Part shown: piece after piece, positions 27,511-36,500 of the stretch
Layout: every line of letters starts with the position of its first letter
How positions within the stretch are numbered: position 1 is the first letter of the stretch
Assembly (NCBI GenBank): GCA_030431255.1
Contig: JAUIJL010000005.1
Span: 403,313-467,312 of the forward strand
DNA: 64,000 nt
Reading direction: 5' to 3'
From: Thermoanaerobaculia bacterium
Lineage (GTDB): Bacteria > Acidobacteriota > Thermoanaerobaculia > Multivoradales > J023
Made by a program: the position numbers and the translations under genes
Notes under the pieces: generated by a model
The model's input: the letters and a program-made list of their open reading frames with translations, nothing else
Database searches by the model: none
Told to the model about the DNA's origin: nothing

Positions 27511-28803
27511 ATGCCTAGTCTGCGCCGAACGCACTTCCCCGCATGGCTGCCGTTGCTCTTTCTTTCGGCAATGGCGGCCGTGCCGGCCTTCTCCCAGGCT
27601 TCGGATCTCCAGTCGTCACCGCCGAACACCGAGCCCGCGCCGGCCCAGAGCGAGCCGGGTGAGTGGGCGGGTTTTTGGGGTCTCGAGCTGCGGGCCTTCG
27701 AATCGGAATCCGTTTCGGGGCAAGAGGATCAGGTTGGATCATTGATCCTCGAGCCGGAATATTTTCGCCAATGGAACGACGGTCGAGATCGGCTCGTCGT
27801 CCGTCCCTTCGCCCGTCTCGACTCCGAAGACGACGAACGCAGCCACTTCGATATCAGGGAGCTCTATTGGCAGCGCCTGGGAAAGCGATGGCAGCTGGAT
27901 GTGGGTTTCCGAAAAGTATTTTGGGGTGTCACCGAGTCCGTGCATCTCGTGGACATCGTCAATCAGGCGGATGGGGTGGAAGATCCCGACGGCGAGGACA
28001 AGGTCGGCCAACCCATGGTGCACCTCGGTTTGACCAAGCCCTGGGGTCGGCTCGACCTTTACCTCTTGACCGGCTTTCGCGAACGCACCTTCCCGGGGGC
28101 AGACGGCCGCCTTCGTCCCCCGATTAAAGTCGATGTCGACGCAGCCCGCTACGAATCCGGCGCCGAAGAGGGACACATCGACCTCGCCCTGCGCTGGTCA
28201 AGGGTGCTGGGCGACGTGGACCTGGGTGTCTCGTATTTCCGCGGCACCTCCCGGGAGCCTCTGCTGCTGCCTGAGACCCGAGGCGAAGCGCTGGTCTTGA
28301 CGCCGTTTTACGCGCAAATCGACCAACTCGGCATCGACGTCCAAGCCACTCTGGATGCCTGGCTCTGGAAGCTCGAGGCGGTGTCCCGGTGGAGCGGCGA
28401 GCCCGACGATCCGACCCCGGGATTCGGCGACTACCTAGCGGCCGCCGCCGGCTTCGAATACACCTTCTTCGACCTGCGTGGCAGCGGGTTGGATGTCGGC
28501 CTGCTGCTCGAATACCTGTGGGATGAGCGACGAGAACAAGCCACCACCGCTTTCGAGGACGATATCTTCGTCGGTGCTCGACTGGCCTGGAACGACGTGC
28601 AATCCACCGAGCTGCTCGTGGGCGCCGCCTTCGACGTCGACAGCGACGCCGCATTCATCAGCGTGGAAGGCAGCCGCAGGCTCGGCGAGCGCTACGAGCT
28701 CGAGCTGCGCCTACGCGCCTTCGTCAACCCCGAGCCCGACGATCCCCTCTCCGCCTTCGCCGAAGACGACTATCTCCAACTCTCCCTCAAGCGCTACTTC
28801 TGA
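27511..28803 (+). CDS. Outer-membrane beta-barrel protein of the MMPL cassette
   Basis: About 430 aa from the ATG at 27511, which leads directly into a signal peptide (LPLLFLSAMAAVPAFSQA). The body is rich in alternating strands, such as WGLELRAFESES, DLYLLTGFRERTFPG and YELELRLRAFVNPEP, and ends with a phenylalanine (YLQLSLKRYF), a usual mark of outer-membrane barrels. It follows the LolA-like gene by 10 bases. A role as the outer-membrane end of the export route is inferred from position. Confidence 0.75.
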   Translation: MPSLRRTHFPAWLPLLFLSAMAAVPAFSQASDLQSSPPNTEPAPAQSEPGEWAGFWGLELRAFESESVSGQEDQVGSLILEPEYFRQWNDGRDRLVVRPFARLDSEDDERSHFDIRELYWQRLGKRWQLDVGFRKVFWGVTESVHLVDIVNQADGVEDPDGEDKVGQPMVHLGLTKPWGRLDLYLLTGFRERTFPGADGRLRPPIKVDVDAARYESGAEEGHIDLALRWSRVLGDVDLGVSYFRGTSREPLLLPETRGEALVLTPFYAQIDQLGIDVQATLDAWLWKLEAVSRWSGEPDDPTPGFGDYLAAAAGFEYTFFDLRGSGLDVGLLLEYLWDERREQATTAFEDDIFVGARLAWNDVQSTELLVGAAFDVDSDAAFISVEGSRRLGERYELELRLRAFVNPEPDDPLSAFAEDDYLQLSLKRYF

Positions 28804-29193
28804 ACCGGTGGGCGTCCGCCCCAACGGCGCCGAGTCCTGTTCCGAGCGTTGACAGGCTTGTTCACGCTCGCGACGAGCGCTGAAGTCTAGTAGGCGGATC
28901 CGCTTCCTCGCAGGCACAGATCCACCTAGAAAAAACCGCTGGCTGCAACACCTAGGGCCATGAGCGGCACCCGAAAACGGCAGTTGGTCCCAGCGTTTTG
29001 CCACTGGCACAGTGGTTGCTAGATCATGGGTTCGAGAGCGAACGATCTCTCCTTCGAGACGAATCCATGAGCACCCAAGCCACCCGACGAAAAACCATCG
29101 AGCCCACCGGTTCCGATCCGATCACACCGGATCCGATCCTGGAGCAAGAGGCCGCACCCAGACGGATCGCACCCTGCTCGGCAACGTGATCCA
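28804..29193. other. Non-coding stretch before the permease remnant
   Basis: No gene or strong hairpin was recognised. The frame of the permease fragment is open from 29071, but the upstream residues do not look like permease sequence. Confidence 0.4.
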
Positions 29194-29574
29194 GTGGCCA
29201 CTCTTTGCTCGATCATGGCCGCGGTCGGTCTGTTGATGGCCGGCACCGGCCTCTACGGCATCTTGGCGTTCTTCGTCAGCAAACGCACGGCGGAGGCGGG
29301 CTTGCGGGCAGCCCTCGGCGCCAACAAGGTGAAGCTCGCCCTGTGGATTGCAAGCCAAGGGCTTCGGCATGTGGCGATGGGGTTGGGAATCGGCCTGGCT
29401 CCGGCTTTTCTTTTGGCCCAGGCCTTGGCCGGCGGTCTCGAAGGCATCCGCTTCGGCGATCCGCTGGTATTCGGCGGAGTGACCCTTGCGCTTTTGGCTG
29501 TTGCGCTGATTTCAACCTTGGTCCCGGCATGGCGCGCCACCCGTGTGAACCCGTCGGTAACGCTACGTCGCTGA
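29194..29574 (+). pseudogene. C-terminal remnant of a MacB/ADOP-type ABC permease
   Basis: A 126-aa frame matching only the last FtsX-like domain of ABC permeases: GLLMAGTGLYGILAFFVSKRTAEAGLRAALGANKVKLALW, a middle helix pair, and the end STLVPAWRATRVNPSVTLRR. Intact family members have several hundred further residues (MacB core and a first FtsX domain), which are absent upstream. There is no ribosome-binding site and only a GTG. I read it as the tail of a deleted gene that kept its terminator. Confidence 0.75.
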
Positions 29575-29680
29575 GCTGTGCGGCAGCACACTCCGTGTCG
29601 ACCAAGAACGGCAAAGGCTCATGATCAGAGCCTCAAATCTCGCAGCAAGGCGGCCGAGCTCCGGCTCGACCGTACGCTTA

Positions 29681-29715
29681 CCCCCCGGGGCTCCCGGAGC
29701 CTCGGGGGGCTTTTT
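29681..29715 (+). terminator. Rho-independent terminator behind the permease remnant
   Basis: Arms CCCCCCGGGGCTC and GAGCCTCGGGGGG, with one G-T pair, close a three-base loop and are followed by TTTTT. Confidence 0.85.
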
Positions 29716-30171
29716 GGCCCTAGCCCGCGGCGCAAAGAAGCGCCTAAGAAACTACTGCACGGGAAGACGACGGGCCCACGATGGGCCCGCCTGTCAGACT
29801 TTTACAACTATGATGCGGACTAGGAATAGGATCGACCCTCAGCATCGTCGGAGCCCTGCCCACCCTGCCCTTCCCGGGGTTTTTAAGTGGCCGGTCGAGG
29901 CTCCTTCGTTGCTGCATACCCATCTAGAGCAAAGGTGGCGCCAACCCCGGCCGTCGGGGACAAAATGGTCAAGAACCGGGGTCCGAGCCCGTTCATCAGG
30001 GGTAAATGGAAACCTAGACCCGTGTGGAGACCGACTTGGACTTGCTGGAACCGCGCTTCCGGCCGAGAACGGCCACGCGATTGTCGCCATCGTCAACACC
30101 CCTGTCCCGATCGTTGACAACCCCAATCGTGGCGACTCGATCGATGACGGCCCATCGACACCCGTTCCGTC
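29716..30171. other. Intergenic region upstream of the FHA regulator
   Basis: About 455 bases with no convincing gene. I see no clear sigma-54 type (GG-N10-GC) promoter next to the regulator and no strong palindrome. Confidence 0.4.
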
Positions 30172-32088
30172 GTGACGAGCGTTAGAATCGAAACACTTCT
30201 TCCCAGCACCTACCCGAGCGAGGCTGCCTTGACCCCAAACGACCCCTCCACGTCTTTCCCTTCGAGTGTCCCCTCTTTCTGCTTGAAAGCAGACATCGAC
30301 GATCAGGAACGGACCTATCCCCTACACCAGGGCTCCAACCTGTTGGGAGCGTCCAAATCCTGCGATGTGGTCTTGTCGGTCAAAGGAGTGTCTCGACGCC
30401 ACGCCGTCGTTCACGTCGATGGGGATACCGTCCGGGTCGAAGACCAGGAGAGCCGCAACGGCACGTACGTGGACGGCTCTCGGGTGAGCACCTCACCCTT
30501 GGTCGCCTCCCAGACTCTCCGCCTGGGTCCTTTGGCGTTGCGCCTGGAGCCCCTCGACCCCGACGACGGCAAGCTCGGTTTGGCCTTGGATCTCTCCGCC
30601 CACACCCCCCAGGCCTCCGCGTTCTTCCAAACCTCCCACCTTCATGAGCCGCCGACTTTCGAAGCTGGACGGCTGCGCCTGATCACCGCGGTGCTGCATT
30701 ATTTGACCTTACCGGAGCCCGACGTCCCCGCCGCCTTGGCGCGGGTCGTCGCCGGGCTGGGGGCCGAGGGAGCCGCATGGATCGAAACGCCGGGCACTGG
30801 TTTGTCCGCGGCGGTCTTGGCATCGGTCGGCAGCTTGGGAGCGCTTCCGGAAAGCTCGGCCCTCCAAGGCCTCAAGCCCGACCGCCACGACCCGAGCTGC
30901 TTCAGCCGGCAGGGCCCCGGGGAGATCGGCATTCTGCAACGACCCGAAGGCTCGATCCCCCAAGGTCTTTGGTTGTGGTTCGACCCGGCCCCCGACCACC
31001 CTACCTTGGACCCCGCCGAGTCGGGACCGATCCTCAACGTGATCCTGCACATGTTGCGTCGCCTCGGAGCCGGGGGTCTCGAAGCGATCTCCGCCGATGC
31101 CGAGCAGACCGAAAGCCCGTCCGGTTTGGCGTTTCCCGAGGGGGTTTTGCCCGGTCGCTCGCCGTCGATGGTCTCCCTCTACCAGCAAATGCGTCGCTTG
31201 GCCGACGGCAAGATGCCGATTTTGGTGCTCGGGGAAACGGGTGTCGGCAAGGAGCATTTGGCACTCACGATGCATCGTTCCTCCGAGCGCGCGCCGGGAC
31301 CCTTCGTCGCCATCAACTGCGCGGCCATTCCCGACGAGCTGCTCGAGGCGGAGATGTTCGGCATCGGCAAAGGCGTGGCCACCGGCGTGCAGGAACGCGA
31401 CGGCAAATTCCAACAGGCTTCCGGCGGCACTCTCTTTCTCGACGAAATCGGCGATATGCCCCTATCCCTCCAAGCCAAGCTTCTGCGCACCCTGCAGGAC
31501 GGCCAGGTCCACCCGGTGGGCAAACCGCCGGTGCAGGTGGACGTGCGCATCGTTGCCGCCACCCACACCAACTTGCATCAGCGCATTGAGGACGGGCAAT
31601 TTCGTGCTGATCTCTACTATCGATTGGCGGGTTATGAGCTCGAGGTGCCGCCATTGAGGCGCCGCACCGAGGATATTCCGGGATTGATCGCCCATTTCAT
31701 GCGCAAATTCACGGCCGAAGCCGAGAAGCGCATTCCCGGCATGAGCATCAAAGCGCTTCGCGCGCTCACCGCCTACGGTTGGCCGGGCAATGTGCGCGAG
31801 CTCGAGCACGAGGTGCGACGCCTGGTCTACCTGTCGCCGCCGGGCCAAGCCGTGGACTCCGCCATGTTGTCGTCGAGGGTGCTTTCCCGCGAAGGTGCCG
31901 GCTCGGCCACCCAGCTCGACGAGCGAGGTCTCGACGAGCGCCTGGCGTCGTTGGAAGAGCAGCTGATCCGTACCGCCCTAACCCAAACCGCGGGCAATCA
32001 AACGCGCGCCGCCGAGGTGCTTCAAATTTCCCGCGGCGGCTTGATCAAACGCATGAAACGACTCGAAATCGACCCCAAGGGGTTTTGA
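30172..32088 (+). CDS. FHA-domain AAA+ regulator of the NtrC type with altered GAFTGA loop
   Basis: A 638-aa DNA-binding regulator. The N-terminal FHA domain (about 36-127) keeps the phosphothreonine-binding signature RRH (75-77) and NGT (96-98). The AAA+ domain has Walker A GETGVGKE (354-361) and Walker B LFLDEIGDM (D424, E425). The C-terminus is a Fis-type helix-turn-helix (NQTRAAEVLQISRGGLIKRMKRL). The sigma-54 contact loop, normally GAFTGA, reads GVATGV at 401-406, so classical sigma-54 activation is doubtful. Phosphothreonine input from a Ser/Thr kinase, perhaps that at 33461-36433, is a reasonable inference. The start may lie further in; the first 35 residues are low in structure. Confidence 0.88.
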   Translation: MTSVRIETLLPSTYPSEAALTPNDPSTSFPSSVPSFCLKADIDDQERTYPLHQGSNLLGASKSCDVVLSVKGVSRRHAVVHVDGDTVRVEDQESRNGTYVDGSRVSTSPLVASQTLRLGPLALRLEPLDPDDGKLGLALDLSAHTPQASAFFQTSHLHEPPTFEAGRLRLITAVLHYLTLPEPDVPAALARVVAGLGAEGAAWIETPGTGLSAAVLASVGSLGALPESSALQGLKPDRHDPSCFSRQGPGEIGILQRPEGSIPQGLWLWFDPAPDHPTLDPAESGPILNVILHMLRRLGAGGLEAISADAEQTESPSGLAFPEGVLPGRSPSMVSLYQQMRRLADGKMPILVLGETGVGKEHLALTMHRSSERAPGPFVAINCAAIPDELLEAEMFGIGKGVATGVQERDGKFQQASGGTLFLDEIGDMPLSLQAKLLRTLQDGQVHPVGKPPVQVDVRIVAATHTNLHQRIEDGQFRADLYYRLAGYELEVPPLRRRTEDIPGLIAHFMRKFTAEAEKRIPGMSIKALRALTAYGWPGNVRELEHEVRRLVYLSPPGQAVDSAMLSSRVLSREGAGSATQLDERGLDERLASLEEQLIRTALTQTAGNQTRAAEVLQISRGGLIKRMKRLEIDPKGF

Positions 32089-32093
32089 TCGGG

Positions 32094-33317
32094 TCAGGAA
32101 GGCGGCACCCACGGACCGCCGGTGGGGTCGACCACCACCTCGAGGGGTAGGGGGTCTTCGTACGACTCGCCGTTCACCCGGAAGAAGTGGAACCGACCAT
32201 AGTCCTTGGTGGGATCGAAGAGGCCGAAAACGACCTCATGCCGGAAAGCTCCGAGTTTGACCGAGATGGGAATGGCAACGTCATCGCCGCGATCCCGCGC
32301 AGAGATGGAGCTCACGGCACCGCCCAAAGCGGGTTTGTGCCAAAAGATCCGCGTTTCCAAATCGAAGATGCCGACCCAATCTTTGCCCTTGGCGAGCCAG
32401 TCTCCAACCAACGGCCAGGCCCGTTCAACATGCTCTCCGACGTCGTTGACGATGCGCTCACTGTCGGATTCCAACACCAAGTGCCCGAACACACCGGCAA
32501 CATCATCCTGGTACCGATAAACCCCGAGCTCAGAGGAGGCTCCTTCCAACCAGCTGCCTGCCACGGGCCAATCCCCGGCCTCACCGACCCACCATTGGTC
32601 GACCAAGGCCAAGCTCGCCGCTTGGTCGCCGGCCCCATTGGGCACGATGGTGTAGACCTTGGTCAGGCCCGATTGGGGATCCCGCAAGGCCAGCTCGTGC
32701 CAGCCGTCGCCGTCGCGGTCGAGCACCAGTGGGGTCCAGGCTTGCAAGCTGTCGGAGCTGGGGACAATCAGCTTGGCGCACTCGGTCACCACGCGGCCTT
32801 GCCAGTCGCAGAGATAGAAGGCTTGCTCCAAGGCGTCGTACCACCCGAGCTCGGAGCCGTGGCCCGGGGAAGTGCTCATAGGACAAGCTCCTTCAGCCTC
32901 CGTCTTGTCGAGACGACATCCCGCCGTCGGCCAACGTCCGGCGATCGGGAATTTGGCCGGCACCACCAAGAGATAGGCCTGAAAGGTTTGATCACCGACT
33001 CGGTAGGTAAAGGAATCTCGACCAAAGAAGCCGACGTCGGGACGGTATTTCCAGGCCGGCTCACCGGCCGAGACGTCCGGATCGAGCGAGCCGAAAGTCG
33101 GTTGAGATTCCATCTGCAAGAGCTGTGGGCTCGGCTCCTCGGAAGGCCCCGACATCCAAGACAGATCTAAGTCTTCCTCGAGCAGAATCAGCTCGGTGTC
33201 GCTCACCAGAGCATAGGTTTTTCCTGAGCCGTTATCCGGCCCTCCTTGGGCGAGCGCGAGACAAGGAAAGATCCACGCGGCGGCCACGGCAGCAGCAAGA
33301 CGAATGAAGTGGAACAT
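32094..33317 (-). CDS. Secreted propeller-like protein, paralogue A
   Basis: 407 aa with a signal peptide (about 1-23, ending ALA) and AGGA upstream of ATG. An Ig/cadherin-like module (YRPDVGFFGRDSFTYRVGDQTF) is followed by blade-like repeats with PIAGRWPT, DRDGDGWHELALRD, DWPVAGSW and WPLVGDWL, resembling FG-GAP/VCBS propeller blades that bind calcium. It is clearly homologous over its full length to the protein at 36501-37721. Both end in DPLPLEVVVDPTGGP plus a few residues. The stop codon is 5 bases from the convergent FHA regulator gene. The function is unknown. Confidence 0.75.
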   Translation of the reverse strand: MFHFIRLAAAVAAAWIFPCLALAQGGPDNGSGKTYALVSDTELILLEEDLDLSWMSGPSEEPSPQLLQMESQPTFGSLDPDVSAGEPAWKYRPDVGFFGRDSFTYRVGDQTFQAYLLVVPAKFPIAGRWPTAGCRLDKTEAEGACPMSTSPGHGSELGWYDALEQAFYLCDWQGRVVTECAKLIVPSSDSLQAWTPLVLDRDGDGWHELALRDPQSGLTKVYTIVPNGAGDQAASLALVDQWWVGEAGDWPVAGSWLEGASSELGVYRYQDDVAGVFGHLVLESDSERIVNDVGEHVERAWPLVGDWLAKGKDWVGIFDLETRIFWHKPALGGAVSSISARDRGDDVAIPISVKLGAFRHEVVFGLFDPTKDYGRFHFFRVNGESYEDPLPLEVVVDPTGGPWVPPS

Positions 33318-33336
33318 GATCGAATCCTGAAACTAG

Positions 33337-33360
33337 GCGGGAAGGGCGGGCACGGCGGCC
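33337..33360. repeat. 24-bp upstream repeat of paralogue A
   Basis: A GC-rich 24-mer beginning GCGGGAAGGGCGGGCACG lies just upstream of paralogue A. It matches 23 of 24 bases of the copy at 37744-37767 in front of paralogue B, so the duplication included the leader. Confidence 0.8.
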
Positions 33361-33460
33361 TCACAAACACTTGAACGGCTCGGCTACGAAAAAGTTTTCC
33401 GATTTCCGAATTTCGCCGAAAAAGTTTTTGAGCTGTGCTCGCAGCGAGCGGCCGACCTCG

Positions 33461-36433
33461 TCAACGGCTGCGATCGGCAAGCCAGGCTTCGACCTCTTTC
33501 GCTTTCTTTCCGTGACTCGGGGATCGTGCGAGTTGATCGAGTGCGGATCGAGCCATGTCCAGGGCCTGCTCGACCTGGCCCAGCTGCCAAAGACCCTGGG
33601 CGAGATAGAACGCGGTTTCAGCGGCGTAGGCGTCGGGTCGATCCGCCTGCTTCCACACCTCGGCGGCCTGCTCCAAGGATTTCACGGCTTCCGCCGGGCG
33701 CCCCAACCCCAAGAGGGCACGACCTTCACCGGTCAACCCATGGGCGATCAAGAAATGGCCTCGGCCCAACCGCCGGCGCCAGATTTCGAGCACGGCGCGG
33801 TGGTGCTCGAGGGCCGCTTCGAAGTCCCTCATTTCGTTGAGGGCCTCCGCCAGGTTGTAGCGGGCCAAACCCGTGGACGGATGATCGGCGCCGTGGATCG
33901 AGGTCTGCACGGATAGGGCGGTTTCAAAATGGACCAAGGCCTGTGGATAGTCGCCCTCTTGCAAAGCCGCCGTGCCGAGATTTCCGGCGACCACCGCCAT
34001 CTTCGGACCGGCCACTTCATCCTGCGCTCGATAAATGTCCGCTGCTTCCTGGAAGGCGGCTCGGGCTGCGGCCGGCTCCTGCAGCCGGAGCAACACGGAA
34101 CCGAGATTCTGCAAGGTATCCGCCAGCATCGGATGCTGGTCTCCCAAACCCCGTCGAACGATCTCCGCCGCCTGGCGCCTCAGCTCCAGAGCCCGTTCCA
34201 GCTCCCCACGCTGGGAAACAATGCCCCCTAGCCGCTCCAGGGCCAGGGCGACGTCCGGGTGGGAGCCACCGTGAACCCCCGAGTAGAGATCGACGGCCTG
34301 CTCCACGTGACGCTCCGCATCCGCCAAACGACCGGCGGCGAGCTCAGCATTGCCCAAGCGGATCAGGGTGCCGGCCCGAGCCAAGTCGTGGGCCGGGGTC
34401 TCCGCTCCGATGATCGACAAGGCCTTGCCGTGGTGCTCTGCCGCGGCCTCATAGTCGCCGCGGCGATAGCTCAGCAGCCCGAGGTGGTCTTCGAGCATCA
34501 GCTCGAGCCGCCAGCGCTCCCCCAGCTCCTGAATCAAAGATCGAGCCATGTCCGCGTAGCGTTGCCCTCCCTCTACGTCGACTTTGCGATAACCCACCAG
34601 CCGTACCAATCGGAGGAAAGACTCCGCGGCCACCCGATCATGACGACCCGCTTCGGCCGATAAGAGAGCCTCTTGTAGGCTGCCGATGGCTGCGTCGACC
34701 TCTTCCAGTCGCTCCTGGACGCGCCCTTCCTCGAAATAGGCCTCGGCGATCAGTGGCCAGTATCCCAGCTCCTCGGCGGAAGCCACGACTTGCCGGCTCA
34801 GCTCCAGGCCACGATCGAACAATCCACCGTCCGAGAGGGCCCGAGCCCGCGCCAAGCGCGAGCGGGCGGCCGCGACCTGCTGCTCGGTTTGTGGATCCGG
34901 TGGGGCCAAAGGCGCGAGCAAAGCCACCGTATCCGCGCAACGCCCCAGGGCTGGAAGCGCGGCGGCCGCTTCCGCCGCCCCGCGCACCGCCTCGTCCGCG
35001 TTCTGGGTGAGCACATCGACCAGGGCGTCGAGCTCTGAGCGACGCTGCTCCAGGCAAGTCATGCGCAAATCGAGCAATTCTTCGCTCTGCTCGCCCCGGC
35101 GGGTCGCCCGGCAGGTCTCACCGTGCATCTCCACCCAAGCTTCTCGATAGTGGTCGAGGGTCGAGGCCACGGCTTGGGTCGCGTCTCCGGCATAGCCCGA
35201 GCCGGTGGCCATGAAAGCTTTTCGAAGAGCGGCCCGACGTGGCCCATCCCAAATACCCGTCATGCGCGACTCGCCCCCGGAGCATGCACCGGCACCCGAG
35301 AAAGCGATATATGACCCCGCCGACACGACCAACGCCAACAACACGCCTGCAACCGCGAGTCTCGCCCACTGGTTGCCGCGTCGCTGTCGCTCGAGCTCGG
35401 CCAACAACTCGGCCATGGATTCGAAACGATCCTCCGGCGCCGGCTGCAGACCGCGGATCAACACCGGCTCGAGCCGTTGGGCCAACGGCTCGGGGATGCG
35501 CTCCGGGTCCATCACCTCCCCGAATCTGGGATGCCCCTCGGGCCACTTGCCGAAGAGGGCTTGGTAGAGGGCGATGCAAAAGCTGTATTGGTCCGCGGCG
35601 GCACCCACCACCCGCCCCTCCCGCTGCTCCGGGGCCATGTACGACGGTGTGCCGAGCACCGTGCCGGTTCGGGTGACTCCCCGCGGATCGAGGGACGCTA
35701 TGGCTTCGAGATGCTCGGGGCCGGCGGACTCCAGCTCCTCCCAGTCGAGCCGAAGGCTGTCGTCCGAGCCGGAGGCCAGACCGAAGTCGCACACCCGCAC
35801 CCGGCCGTCGTCACCGACCAGCACGTTGCCGGGTTTGAAGTCTCGATGCACCAAACCGGCTTCGTGGGCGGCAGCGAGCCCTCGGCCCGCTTCCAAAAAC
35901 ACGTTGAGGATGTCTTCGCTCGAACGGGAGGCGCCCTGCAACCAGCCGCGAAGGTCGACCCCTTCCACCAGCTCCATGGCGACGAATACACGCTCTTGCT
36001 CGGCGTCCGCCACGACCCCGACATCGAAAACCGCCACCACCTGAGGATGGTTGAGCCGCGCCAACGCCTTGGCCTCTTGCAGCAACCGCGTCTCCAGACG
36101 CTGTCGATGGCTGGAGGTCGGTCTCAGGAGCTTGAGGGCGACTTTGCGGTCGAGATCGGGATCGTAGGCGGTATAAACCCGGCCCATCCCCCCGGAGCCG
36201 AGCAGGTCGAGCACCAAATAACGACCCACCAGGCTGCCGCGGCTCGGCTCCCTCGGTGACTCGGCATCCCGGGCCTGCCCATCCGCCAGGGTCGAGGCCA
36301 AGGTCGTGGTCTCGCTCGACGGAACGTCTAGAGCCATTGCCGCGGTCGACGATTCCCATTCCGACATCGCCGCGGTCGGCTCGTCGATCGACGGCTCGTC
36401 GGGCACGGAATCGGGATCTCGTTTTCCTTTCAT
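33461..36433 (-). CDS. Membrane Ser/Thr protein kinase with periplasmic TPR domain
   Basis: About 990 aa from the ATG at 36433 (a TTG three codons earlier is possible). The cytoplasmic kinase spans about 70-345: LGSGGMGRVY glycine loop, VALKLL lysine, HRDFKPGNVL and CDFGLAS. One transmembrane helix (LAVAGVLLALVVSAGSYIAF, about 359-378) precedes WDGPRRAALRKAFMATGSGYA and a long TPR array to the C-terminus. This is the common Myxococcota/Acidobacteriota layout. It lies between, and on the same strand as, two paralogous secreted proteins, so the periplasmic TPR arm may interact with them; that is inference. Confidence 0.9.
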   Translation of the reverse strand: MKGKRDPDSVPDEPSIDEPTAAMSEWESSTAAMALDVPSSETTTLASTLADGQARDAESPREPSRGSLVGRYLVLDLLGSGGMGRVYTAYDPDLDRKVALKLLRPTSSHRQRLETRLLQEAKALARLNHPQVVAVFDVGVVADAEQERVFVAMELVEGVDLRGWLQGASRSSEDILNVFLEAGRGLAAAHEAGLVHRDFKPGNVLVGDDGRVRVCDFGLASGSDDSLRLDWEELESAGPEHLEAIASLDPRGVTRTGTVLGTPSYMAPEQREGRVVGAAADQYSFCIALYQALFGKWPEGHPRFGEVMDPERIPEPLAQRLEPVLIRGLQPAPEDRFESMAELLAELERQRRGNQWARLAVAGVLLALVVSAGSYIAFSGAGACSGGESRMTGIWDGPRRAALRKAFMATGSGYAGDATQAVASTLDHYREAWVEMHGETCRATRRGEQSEELLDLRMTCLEQRRSELDALVDVLTQNADEAVRGAAEAAAALPALGRCADTVALLAPLAPPDPQTEQQVAAARSRLARARALSDGGLFDRGLELSRQVVASAEELGYWPLIAEAYFEEGRVQERLEEVDAAIGSLQEALLSAEAGRHDRVAAESFLRLVRLVGYRKVDVEGGQRYADMARSLIQELGERWRLELMLEDHLGLLSYRRGDYEAAAEHHGKALSIIGAETPAHDLARAGTLIRLGNAELAAGRLADAERHVEQAVDLYSGVHGGSHPDVALALERLGGIVSQRGELERALELRRQAAEIVRRGLGDQHPMLADTLQNLGSVLLRLQEPAAARAAFQEAADIYRAQDEVAGPKMAVVAGNLGTAALQEGDYPQALVHFETALSVQTSIHGADHPSTGLARYNLAEALNEMRDFEAALEHHRAVLEIWRRRLGRGHFLIAHGLTGEGRALLGLGRPAEAVKSLEQAAEVWKQADRPDAYAAETAFYLAQGLWQLGQVEQALDMARSALDQLARSPSHGKKAKEVEAWLADRSR

Positions 36434-36500
36434 CGACAGCAATGGCTCCTAAAGGGTCGTCACCTGCTTTCTACCTTTCTACGCGTCTGGCGCGCGCGGG

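Noticed and set aside
29621-30175. 184-aa frame before the FHA regulator
   Set aside because: It runs through a strong terminator and has no ribosome-binding site or recognisable domain.
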